From contig DAIDEE010000004.1 of assembly GCA_027308685.1 (NCBI GenBank), forward strand, positions 1-35,675: a stretch of 35,675 nt of DNA, in the 5' to 3' direction. The notes under the pieces are model-generated. The model saw only the letters and a program-made list of their open reading frames with translations. It had not been told where the DNA came from and searched no databases. Shown one piece after another: positions 25,558 through 33,072 of the stretch. This DNA is from Acidocella sp. (GTDB lineage: Bacteria > Pseudomonadota > Alphaproteobacteria > Acetobacterales > Acetobacteraceae). The translations under genes and the position numbers were made by a program. How positions within the stretch are numbered: the stretch's first letter is position 1; every line of letters begins with the position of its first letter.

Positions 25558-26651
25558 AAATCAGTCCCATAATCGCGATTCTTCCAACGCGCCCCCGTAC
25601 CGCGCCAATAATCCAGCGCCGAACTTAAAGTTGCCACCATGTAAAACAGCGCAATGACGGGTAGCGTCAAGGCCCATAAACGGTTCTGCCCATACCGATT
25701 CAACGTTGGCAGGTAGCTCACCCCCGCCAGAGCACAGGCCATCAGCCCGAACATGAAATTCCATCCATGCCCCAACAGCACTGCCAAGGCAGGCACCAGC
25801 CATACCAAGGCGAGCCCCAGCAAAGTTCCGGCCAACAGCCAGGCGGAATAGCGCAACTGCGTAAAGGCGGTGCGGCTAACCATGCTGAAAATGTCATTAA
25901 ATTTTGGATAGGGCCGGATCGAGGCTGCCAACCCCGCGTGACCCAGATAAATCGGCCCGCCCTGCTTCACCGCCTTCGCCAGCGCCACATCGTCGATCAA
26001 GGCCGATTTTATGGCGTTGATCCCGCCAATCCGCTGCAACGCCTCACGCCGGATCAGCACGGTACCGCCCGCCGCTGCTGCCGTAGTGCTCAACGGGTCG
26101 TTCACCTTCGCGAACGGGTAGAGCATCTGGAAAAAATACACGAAGGCCGGTATCAGCGCTCGTTCGGCCAAGCTCTGGCAATTCAGCCGCACCATCTCGG
26201 AAACCATATCCACGCGCGGGTTGGTCAACCGCGCCACCAACGATGACAAATGCCTGGGGTCATGCACAATATCCGCATCGGCAAACAGCAGCACCGGCGC
26301 GGTTGAATGCTCAATCCCTTGGGCGAGCGCCCATAATTTGCCCGACCATCCGGCGGGCTTTTCCGCTGCCGTGATCACCGTCAATTTCGCATCCGAGCCC
26401 GCAAGTGCTGCCGTGCCGTCCGTGGAGTGATCATCCACCAAAATCACCCGAAACGCCCCAGCATAGTCCTGCGCCAGCAGCGAGGCAATTACCGGCCCGA
26501 TCGTTTCGGCCTCATCGCGGGCCGGCACAATCACATCCACCGCCGGTAACTCAGCCGGCAAAGCGGGCGGCAACTCCGGCAGCGATTCCCAAAACCGGCC
26601 ATGCCCGAACACCAGATAAACCCAAACGCACAGCGCCAAAAACGCAATCAT
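25554..26651 (-). CDS. hpnB: Hopanoid-associated glycosyltransferase HpnB
   Basis: A 365-residue GT2-type glycosyltransferase with an N-terminal membrane anchor (~1-15), a catalytic domain (VDVIVPARDEAETI, LVDDHSTDGT, LFADADIVHDPRHL), and three or more C-terminal hydrophobic segments. HpnB is conserved in hopanoid loci, where a role in sugar transfer to the hopanoid side chain or a lipid partner is proposed but not settled. Overlaps hpnA by 4 bp. Confidence 0.92.
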   Translation of the reverse strand: MIAFLALCVWVYLVFGHGRFWESLPELPPALPAELPAVDVIVPARDEAETIGPVIASLLAQDYAGAFRVILVDDHSTDGTAALAGSDAKLTVITAAEKPAGWSGKLWALAQGIEHSTAPVLLFADADIVHDPRHLSSLVARLTNPRVDMVSEMVRLNCQSLAERALIPAFVYFFQMLYPFAKVNDPLSTTAAAAGGTVLIRREALQRIGGINAIKSALIDDVALAKAVKQGGPIYLGHAGLAASIRPYPKFNDIFSMVSRTAFTQLRYSAWLLAGTLLGLALVWLVPALAVLLGHGWNFMFGLMACALAGVSYLPTLNRYGQNRLWALTLPVIALFYMVATLSSALDYWRGTGARWKNRDYGTDL

Positions 26652-27646
26652 GCCAGCATCCCTTGCGCGCCAAACCAGGCCAGCGCGTCCGCCACCGCCG
26701 CCACTGCCGGGCGCGGCGCGTAGCCCAATTCACGTATCGCCTTGGCGGAGGAGAAAAACATCCGCTTGCGCGCCATCTGTAAAATCTCCGGGGTCATCAG
26801 CGGGGTTTTACCAGTTATCCCGGCAATCCGCTCCATCACCCAGGCCACTGGCATCAACGGCGTAATCGGCAATGCCAGGGTCGGCGGCTTACGCCCAGTC
26901 TGGGCGGCAATCAGTGCGAGTAAGTCGCGCAACATCAAATCCTCACCACCCAGAATATAGCCCTCGCCAGATTTACCGCGCGTCAAAGCCAGCACATGCC
27001 CGGCCGCCACGTCATCAACATGCACCACATTCAGCCCGGTATTCACATAGGCCGGCATTTTACCGCGCGCGGCGTCCAGCACCATCTGGCCGGTGGGGGT
27101 AGGCTTCACATCGCCCGGCCCGACCGGGGTGGAGGGATTCACGATCACGATGTTTTGCCCAGCCGCCGCCAGCGCCCGCACCGCCTGTTCGGCGTCGTAT
27201 TTGCTGCGCTTATAGGCGCCGATCAGGTTGGCCGGGTCCACCGGCGTTGTCTCATCAGCAACCGCACCGTGCGTGCCCAGCCCCAATGCTGCCACCGAGC
27301 TGGTATAAACCACCCGCTCGACCCCCGCCGCCTGCGCCGCCTGCAGCAACGCCACGCTGCCATCGATGTTCACCTTGCGCATATATTCAGGGTCCGGCAC
27401 CCACAGCCGGTAGTCCGCCGCCACATGCAGCACATAGCGGCAGCCCTGCACCGCCGGGACCAAAGTTTCCGGCTGCGCCAGATCCGCTGTCACGATCTCC
27501 GCCGCTAGCCCGGCCAGATTCTGCCTGTCACTCCCAGCCCGCGCCGTCAGCCGGAGTTGGTACCCCGCCTGCGCCAACGCCCGCGCCACGGCCGCGCCAA
27601 CAAAGCCGGTGGCCCCGGTGACCAAACAAATATCAGATGAGGCCAA
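26648..27646 (-). CDS. hpnA: Hopanoid-associated sugar epimerase HpnA
   Basis: A 332-residue extended SDR with VTGATGFVGAAVARAL at the N-terminus, the catalytic YTSSVAALG..YKRSKYDAE (YxxxK), and NPSTPVGPGD. It is the first gene of the hopanoid operon. The start is a TTG at 27646 with GGAG 8 nt upstream, and no in-frame ATG nearby. Sugar epimerase activity is assigned by family; the substrate is unknown. Confidence 0.93.
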   Translation of the reverse strand: MASSDICLVTGATGFVGAAVARALAQAGYQLRLTARAGSDRQNLAGLAAEIVTADLAQPETLVPAVQGCRYVLHVAADYRLWVPDPEYMRKVNIDGSVALLQAAQAAGVERVVYTSSVAALGLGTHGAVADETTPVDPANLIGAYKRSKYDAEQAVRALAAAGQNIVIVNPSTPVGPGDVKPTPTGQMVLDAARGKMPAYVNTGLNVVHVDDVAAGHVLALTRGKSGEGYILGGEDLMLRDLLALIAAQTGRKPPTLALPITPLMPVAWVMERIAGITGKTPLMTPEILQMARKRMFFSSAKAIRELGYAPRPAVAAVADALAWFGAQGMLA

Positions 27647-27767
27647 GCCAAACTCCGCAGTTCACAGCAACATTTGCCCCCTTATATATCGAAGCGGGGC
27701 CACTGGGTGTAGAACCCATTGCAGGCTCAGGTGCAACACGCGCAGGCAGGGGGTATAAAAATTTCTC
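27647..27767. promoter_or_regulatory. Divergent promoter region, hpnA / di-iron protein
   Basis: A 121-bp gap serving both directions. On the plus strand TATAAA (27754-27759) ends 8 nt before the ATG at 27768, so a transcript from it would start at or next to the ATG (leaderless), as no Shine-Dalgarno is at usual spacing. No convincing -35 was found. On the minus strand an AT-rich TATATA segment (27683-27688) is a possible -10 for hpnA. Confidence 0.45.
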
Positions 27768-28670
27768 ATGGACGACATCATCGCTACCGCTGACTTCAAC
27801 GCGCGGCACTGGAATTTCCCGCAAACCGGCACCATCCGCCCCGGCGATGAGCAGCACTACGCCATGCTCACCCAACTGCTGATCGCGACCTACAACCCCT
27901 ACAAGCCCGCCGTGCTGAACTGGCCGAAACTGGCGCCCGAAGCGCTGGCCCGCATCACCTCGCTCCCTATTTGGGACATTGCGGTGCAGACCGAGATCAA
28001 GGCCAGCATGAGAATCGAGGCATTCGCCGCCACCATCCGCGACCCCGCTTTGAAAGCCGCCCTTCTGCATATGGCGTCCGAGGAAGCCCGCCATAAGGAT
28101 GTGCTCTCCCGGTTGGTGGCCGCCTACGACATTCCGCTCAAGCCCGATGGGACCTACCACCCCCCGCGCGATGCCGAATGGGCCTTTATGGTTACGGGCT
28201 ACAGTGAATGTGTGGACAGCTTCTTCGCCTACGGGCTGTTCGAAATGGCGCGGCGCTCCGGCTATTTCCCGCCCGAACTGGTGGAAACCTTCGAGCCGGT
28301 GGTGCAAGAGGAAGGCCGCCATATATTGTTCTTCACCAACTGGATCGCCTGGCATAAAGTCAAAATGCCGCTCTGGCGGCGGCCGTATTTCGCCCTCAAA
28401 ACCGCCGCCGTCTGGGCGTTTTTAGTGTATGAGCGTCTCGGCATGGCCAAGGATGTCGACGGCTTGGCCGACGGCGACGCCAATTTCACCGTCAATGGCT
28501 CAAAAGCTCTGGCTGACGAGATGGACCCCGCCACCCTCATCGATATTTGCCTTGAGGAGGATAAAAAGCGCATGTCCGGCTATGACCCACGTTTGCTCCG
28601 CCCTACCACCATGCCCCGTCTGGCCCGCTTCGCCCGCCGCTTTATCAGTCCTAAAAAACGCCCTGCCTGA
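27768..28670 (+). CDS. Ferritin-like di-iron protein next to hopanoid genes
   Basis: A 300-residue helical protein with the full di-iron carboxylate ligand set at ferritin-like spacing: Glu76, Glu106-x-x-His109 (SEEARH), Glu147 and Glu182-x-x-His185 (QEEGRH). This suggests an O2-activating oxygenase, hydroxylase or desaturase rather than iron storage, since it lacks ferritin features and is twice as long. The C-terminal ~100 residues are less clear; one hydrophobic segment (~207-222) could touch the membrane. It is divergent from hpnA and directly upstream of the HpnL-type gene (13 bp). The substrate is unknown; a hopanoid or isoprenoid lipid is inferred from context. Confidence 0.85.
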   Translation: MDDIIATADFNARHWNFPQTGTIRPGDEQHYAMLTQLLIATYNPYKPAVLNWPKLAPEALARITSLPIWDIAVQTEIKASMRIEAFAATIRDPALKAALLHMASEEARHKDVLSRLVAAYDIPLKPDGTYHPPRDAEWAFMVTGYSECVDSFFAYGLFEMARRSGYFPPELVETFEPVVQEEGRHILFFTNWIAWHKVKMPLWRRPYFALKTAAVWAFLVYERLGMAKDVDGLADGDANFTVNGSKALADEMDPATLIDICLEEDKKRMSGYDPRLLRPTTMPRLARFARRFISPKKRPA

Positions 28671-28683
28671 GTTGGTTATTTAA

Positions 28684-29685
28684 TTGAAACAATCTGCCCG
28701 CCTGGTCCCGGCCATCTTTGCGTTGGCCGGTCTCGCCATTGTCACCGGTCTGGTGATTTATTTTGGTGCCGGCGACGTGTTGCGCGCCCTCACCTCGGTA
28801 AAACCATCCGGCTTTGCGGCCTATATCGGTGCCCAACTCGGGATCACGCTGGGGCTGGCATTATGCTGGCGTATGTTGCTGCGCAGCCGCAACCGCGGCA
28901 GCTTTCCGCTCCTGGTATGGGGGCGGCTGGTACGTGATGCCACCGGCGAATTCCTGCCCTTCAGCCAGGTCGGCGGCTTTCTGCTGGGCGCCCGGGTCAT
29001 TACTTTGGCGGGCGTCACGGTGCCGGACGCCATCGCCTCCACCATCGGCGATGTCACCACCGAGTTCCTGGCCGAGTTGGTATTTATCGGCGTCGGCCTG
29101 CTGGTGCTCGCCCACCTTGCCCCTTCCAGCGACTTGCTGGTGCCGGTGGCCATTGGGCTATGTGTCGCCGTGGTGATGGCGGTCGGGCTGATTTTGGTAC
29201 AGCGCGGCGGCGGCGGTAAAATATTCCGTGCCATCGCCGAGCGCTTGGCAGGCGCCTCCGGTGAGGGTGCGATGATGCACATGGACCGGCTGCAGCAATC
29301 GCTGGACAACATCTACACCCGCCATGACCGCCTGGCCTGGTCAGCGTTCTTTCATTTAATCTGCTGGTTCGGCACCGCCACCGCCTCGTTTGTGGGCTTT
29401 CACGCGCTTGGTGTACCTTTATCATTCACCGATGCCATCGCTATTGAATCCATGCTGCATGCCATTATGGCACTGGCCTTCTTTGTGCCCGGCCGGGTCG
29501 GCATCCAGGAGGGCGCCTACACGCTGCTGGCGGGAATATTCGGTGTTCCGCCCGATATCGCGCTGTCACTTTCGCTCCTGCGGCGGGCGCGCGACTTCGT
29601 CATTGCCGTGCCGGTGCTGCTGGCCTGGCAGATGGTGGAGGCCAAACGCCTGCATAAAACCGGCGCACCCGATCTGAATTTGTAA
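28684..29685 (+). CDS. hpnL: HpnL-type flippase-like membrane protein
   Basis: A 333-residue polytopic protein of the PF03706 family, close to the hopanoid-associated HpnL subgroup: EFLPFSQVGGFLLGARV in the middle and FVPGRVGIQEGAYTLLAG near the C-terminus. The TTG at 28684 is the only workable start, because a TAA codon stands directly before it and the next Met is residue ~64. It is 13 bp after the di-iron gene and probably co-expressed. A role in moving hopanoids between membranes is proposed for the family. Confidence 0.88.
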   Translation: MKQSARLVPAIFALAGLAIVTGLVIYFGAGDVLRALTSVKPSGFAAYIGAQLGITLGLALCWRMLLRSRNRGSFPLLVWGRLVRDATGEFLPFSQVGGFLLGARVITLAGVTVPDAIASTIGDVTTEFLAELVFIGVGLLVLAHLAPSSDLLVPVAIGLCVAVVMAVGLILVQRGGGGKIFRAIAERLAGASGEGAMMHMDRLQQSLDNIYTRHDRLAWSAFFHLICWFGTATASFVGFHALGVPLSFTDAIAIESMLHAIMALAFFVPGRVGIQEGAYTLLAGIFGVPPDIALSLSLLRRARDFVIAVPVLLAWQMVEAKRLHKTGAPDLNL

Positions 29686-29753
29686 CGCATCCACCCCTTT
29701 TCGCGCTCCGGCCAGACGTGCCAAAATACAGTTTATTCAAAGGAACCTTCGTC

Positions 29754-30011
29754 ATGTCACTTTTTGGTTGGATTATCCTTGGCATCATCGCCGGCTGGAT
29801 CGGCAGCCATATCGTTGATAACGGCGGCAAAGGCCCGCTGCTGGACATGGTGCTCGGCATCGTCGGCGCACTGGTCGGCGGTGAGATCTTCAGCGCCTTG
29901 GGTGCGCACGCCATCACCGGCCTTAATCTCTACAGCCTGTTCGTCGCGGTCATCGGCTCGGTGGTGGTGCTGGTGATCTACCACGCTGCGATGGGCCGCC
30001 GCCGGTTATAA
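29754..30011 (+). CDS. GlsB/YeaQ/YmgE-type small membrane protein
   Basis: An 85-residue protein with three hydrophobic helices and the Gly-rich family pattern (GWIILGIIAGWIGSHIV, DMVLGIVGALVGGEIF). These are general stress-related inner-membrane proteins of unclear function. The ATG at 29754 has AAAGGAA 8 nt upstream, so I prefer it over 29718. Confidence 0.9.
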   Translation: MSLFGWIILGIIAGWIGSHIVDNGGKGPLLDMVLGIVGALVGGEIFSALGAHAITGLNLYSLFVAVIGSVVVLVIYHAAMGRRRL

Positions 30012-30133
30012 AAGCCGCCGCCCGATGCGGCAGCGCGGCGCTGGTGATCAACCCCGCCTACGTCTGGCTTGCCTCGCGCTGGCTGGCCCGGCACACTCAA
30101 ATTCACAGCGTAACAAAGGCAGCCCCCTGACCC

Positions 30134-31063
30134 ATGCCCTATGTCAGCATCATCACACCCTGCTACAATGAGGCTCTGAATGTTGAGGAACTGCACGCCC
30201 GGGTGGCTGGCGCCATGCGTAACATGCCCGGCTTCACCTACGAGCATATTTTCATCGACAACGCCTCCACCGACAATACCGCCGCCGTGCTCAAGCGTAT
30301 TGCCGCTACCGACAAAAATGTGAAGCTCATCGTCAACGCCCGCAACTTCGGCCATATCCGCTCGCCGATGCACGCCCTGCTCACCGCCAAAGGTGAAGCC
30401 GTCATCAGCATCGTCGCCGATTTGCAAGACCCGCCCGAGATGATCCCCGCGATGATCGAAAAATGGCAGGAAGGCTATTCGATGGTGGTGTGCACCAAGC
30501 GCTCCTCGGAAGAAGACCCGATGATGTTCTGGCTGCGCAGAGCCTATTACGCGCTGGTGGAAAAACTCTCCTCCATCACCACCATCCAAAATTTTACCGG
30601 CTTTGGCCTGTATGACCGCAAAGTGGTGGAGGCGGTGCGCGCCTTCGACGACCCCTACCCGTATTTTCGCGGCATGGTGGCCGAAATCGGGCTGCCGATG
30701 TATTTTATGCCCTACGACCAGCCGGCGCGCCGACGCGGCATCACCAGCAATAATTTCTATGCGCTATACGACATGGCGATGCTGGGCATCATCAACCTCT
30801 CAAAAGTGCCGTTGCGATTGGTGACAGCGCTCGGCTTCATCACCGCCTGCCTCTCACTGCTCTCCGGTCTCGGCTATCTCACCTACAAGCTGATTTTCTG
30901 GAGTCAATTTAACACCGGCATCGCCCCCTTGGTCATCGGGTTATTCTTCCTGGGCTCAGTACAACTGGTCTCACTGGGCATCATCGGCGAATATGTCGGC
31001 GCGATCCATACGCATGTGCAGAAACGGCCATATGTGGTTGAGAAGGAGCGGGTGGGGTTTTGA
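30134..31063 (+). CDS. GT2 glycosyltransferase, DPM1/GtrB-like
   Basis: A 309-residue membrane-anchored GT2 enzyme that likely loads a sugar onto undecaprenyl phosphate. N-terminal GT-A domain: SIITPCYNEALNVEEL, IDNASTDNT, and the DXD-like IVADLQDPPEM. Two C-terminal membrane helices (~230-262, ~268-290) end in the GEYVGAIHTHVQKRP signature of the GtrB/ArnC group. The membrane GT at 31745 could use its lipid-linked product. The ribosome site is weak. Confidence 0.92.
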   Translation: MPYVSIITPCYNEALNVEELHARVAGAMRNMPGFTYEHIFIDNASTDNTAAVLKRIAATDKNVKLIVNARNFGHIRSPMHALLTAKGEAVISIVADLQDPPEMIPAMIEKWQEGYSMVVCTKRSSEEDPMMFWLRRAYYALVEKLSSITTIQNFTGFGLYDRKVVEAVRAFDDPYPYFRGMVAEIGLPMYFMPYDQPARRRGITSNNFYALYDMAMLGIINLSKVPLRLVTALGFITACLSLLSGLGYLTYKLIFWSQFNTGIAPLVIGLFFLGSVQLVSLGIIGEYVGAIHTHVQKRPYVVEKERVGF

Positions 31064-31099
31064 TATTGAATTACGATATACCGCCCTAAATCCACAACA

Positions 31100-31285
31100 T
31101 CATGCCAGCTCCCGGCCGACAATGGAGATGTCTGCCGAGCCCATTGTACCTTCCAAACTGAGTTGAATGGTTTTGCTGGCCCCACCAACCGCGCGATGTA
31201 TCAGTGCGATATTGTGCAAGCCATTAATCTGTTGGTGCCGCGCTATGTCAGCCTGAGCTACCCCATAATTGACTGGGTCAGATTC
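31100..31285 (-). pseudogene. FkbM-type methyltransferase fragment
   Basis: From about 31285 the minus strand, one frame off from the GT2 remnant, reads IESDPVNYGVAQADIARHQQINGLHNIALIHRAVGGASKTIQLSL... to a stop at 31100. This resembles the SAM-binding core of FkbM methyltransferases (E-P-D-P; N-gl-nv-x-x-ravG). It lacks the N-terminus and the C-terminal VDLxKxDIEGaE part. It probably came from a separate gene joined to the GT2 remnant by a deletion. Confidence 0.5.
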
Positions 31286-31580
31286 GATAATCGTCTGAGT
31301 CTGCCAGCATAACAAAAGGTGCGCTTGAACTTTGCAATAGAATATCAAAATTTTTTATCATACCCATGTTTGTCTTTTCTGCATTATCAATAATCTTTAG
31401 TCGGCTGCCAAGTATCGCCGTCAAGTTCCGCATGAGCGGCGCAGTATTGTCATCTGAGTCATTATCGCGTGTTATAAACCGCCAGTTTTCATAGTCTTGT
31501 TAGAGAAACCGTTCTACAAATTGATGGACTGATCAGGCACCATTGTAAGCCGGAAGAATAATATCAACACTGCTGTGCAT
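31278..31580 (-). pseudogene. Decayed GT2 glycosyltransferase (N-terminal remnant)
   Basis: An ATG at 31580 with GAGGAA upstream opens MHSSVDIILPAYNGA, then a TGA (31533-31535), SVHQFVERFL, a TAA (31500-31502), and QDYENWRFITRDNDSDDNT...IIDNAEKTNMGMIKNF...APFVMLADSDD in the same frame, ending at TGA 31278-31280. Read through, this is the first ~97 residues of a GT2 domain (nucleotide-sugar site and DXD-like motif). The two internal stops and the missing C-terminal half mark it as dead. Its codon use is AT-rich, unlike the flanking genes. It is too broken to appear as an open reading frame. Confidence 0.82.
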
Positions 31581-31744
31581 ATGTTCCTCGTACTATTTTA
31601 TATCGAATGGATTCTACATCCTATCATTCATGAATCCCAGGCAATTCTCTGTCGGCGCAATAAAACTATCACTCAATATATTTTCTAACCATGCGCTCCG
31701 GTTAAGTGTTTGAATTATCGAAGGACTCCTGGCATCATTCAAGC

Positions 31745-33043
31745 ATGACCTCTTGCTTACGTAAGTTCATATATCGTTTCACCCCCAGCTTCACCCTGGC
31801 CCTAGGGTTTGCCGCGCTTACCTTACTACATCACGCCAACCTGGAACTTTACCACCAGGCCCTGCAATGGACTGACCATTCCGCTCTATACACCCCGTTC
31901 GTTGACATGCAGGCCATCTTGCAGGCGGAAGCCTGCTGGCAGCAGGGCGTCAATGTTTATACGCCCAACGCCTGCATGGGCGGTGGGTTTTTTAACTATT
32001 CGCCAGTTTTACTCAGGCTTGCGCACTGGCCCATCGGCCCCACCAACACCGATGCGGTGGCCATCGTCACCGACCTGTTCTGCATAGCCAGCCTGGCAAT
32101 TCTGCCGGCGACCAAAACCGCTCAAGGTTTCTGGCTGCGTCTGGCCGTGATCGCCTCCCCGGCTACCTTGTACGCGCTGGAACGCGCCAATCTCGACGCC
32201 ACAATTTTTACCCTTTGCCTGCTGGCCGGCTGGTTTCTGGGCCGCAGCCTGATATTGCGGATATTAGGCTACGGGCTGATCCTGCTGGCGGCACTGGCAA
32301 AATTTTATCCAGCATTTGCGCTCCTCAGCGTTGTCCGCGAACGCAGAGCCTTATTCTTCGGCTTGGCAACCGGTTGCACCGGCCTCCTGCTTCTGGGGTT
32401 GCTGGTGTTCAAGGGCCAGACTGCCGCCGCACTTGCCATCATCCCGCAAGGCTGGCCATTTGGCACGCTGTTCGGCTCGGTCAACATTCCCTACGGCATC
32501 CGCTTGCTGCGCGCTCCCGGCAATTTTTTCGGCGGAATGCACCTGTTCCGGTACAATTTCACCGGGTTCGACATTTTGGTATTCGCCTTGTTGCGTCTTA
32601 TCGCTCTGCTGGTGTTTATCACCTCCCTCCCGCTTTACCGCGGTAATCTGCCACCGCTGCGCAACCACGCTATGACCTTGTTTGTTATCGGAGCGGCGAT
32701 TCTGGTGGGCTGCTTTTTCACCGCGCAAAGTGCCAACTACCGCGAGATTTTTTTCATCCTCACGGTGCCGGGCCTGTTGCTGATCGCCCGTAGCGGCGAG
32801 GCTGCCAGACGGCGCGTCATGCTGCTCATCGCCGGGGTTATATTTACCGTTTGGCAACCGTTTCTGCACGGCGTTCTGTTTGCAGCACTCGGCCTGTTCG
32901 CCAACGCTAATGCCCTGGGGTTTCCGCAATTCGTCTTCTGGCTGTGCCGCGAAGTGCTGTTTTGGTGGGTCATGATCCAGTTCGCTGCAATCATCACCGC
33001 CAGCAGCCTGGCCGAGTTGCAGCTTCTACCCGTCAGGCGATAA
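31745..33043 (+). CDS. GT87-like polytopic glycosyltransferase
   Basis: A 432-residue integral membrane protein with 10 or more hydrophobic segments and features of the GT87 (DUF2029) mannosyltransferase-type family: a first loop after TM1, YTPN..GFFNYSPVLLRL, ERANLDATIF, and AKFYPAFALL. Such enzymes use polyprenyl-phosphate sugars to build glycans on the periplasmic side. The GTG at 31706 is an alternative start; the ATG at 31745 puts the basic KFIYRF segment before TM1. Neither has a strong ribosome site. Confidence 0.75.
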   Translation: MTSCLRKFIYRFTPSFTLALGFAALTLLHHANLELYHQALQWTDHSALYTPFVDMQAILQAEACWQQGVNVYTPNACMGGGFFNYSPVLLRLAHWPIGPTNTDAVAIVTDLFCIASLAILPATKTAQGFWLRLAVIASPATLYALERANLDATIFTLCLLAGWFLGRSLILRILGYGLILLAALAKFYPAFALLSVVRERRALFFGLATGCTGLLLLGLLVFKGQTAAALAIIPQGWPFGTLFGSVNIPYGIRLLRAPGNFFGGMHLFRYNFTGFDILVFALLRLIALLVFITSLPLYRGNLPPLRNHAMTLFVIGAAILVGCFFTAQSANYREIFFILTVPGLLLIARSGEAARRRVMLLIAGVIFTVWQPFLHGVLFAALGLFANANALGFPQFVFWLCREVLFWWVMIQFAAIITASSLAELQLLPVRR

Positions 33044-33072
33044 TATCTATAACCAGCTCCGGAGCCCACCCG

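Larger units (their letters stand above)
31064..31705. other. AT-richer gap between glycosyltransferase genes
   Basis: A 642-bp gap visibly more AT-rich than the genes around it. It contains the decayed GT2 (31278-31580) and FkbM-like (31100-31285) fragments on the minus strand. 31581-31705 holds nothing recognisable apart from the pseudogene's GAGGAA ribosome site and possible promoter sequence for the gene at 31745. Confidence 0.7.

Noticed and set aside
24618-25559. A 313-residue plus-strand open frame
   Set aside because: It is antisense to hpnC (and the start of hpnD), which have clear catalytic motifs. The product is Pro/His/Arg-rich and unlike any family.
27633-28355. A 240-residue minus-strand open frame upstream of hpnA
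   Set aside because: Antisense to the di-iron protein, whose ligand motifs are clear; the product has a low-complexity shadow composition.
30012-30133. Possible terminator or small gene between glsB and the GT2 gene
   Set aside because: There is only a 5-bp GC hairpin without a U-tract and no supported small reading frame.
30904-31188. A 94-residue minus-strand frame running from the gap into the GT2 gene
   Set aside because: Most of it is antisense to the glycosyltransferase C-terminus; the part in the gap is better explained as an FkbM-like remnant in another frame.
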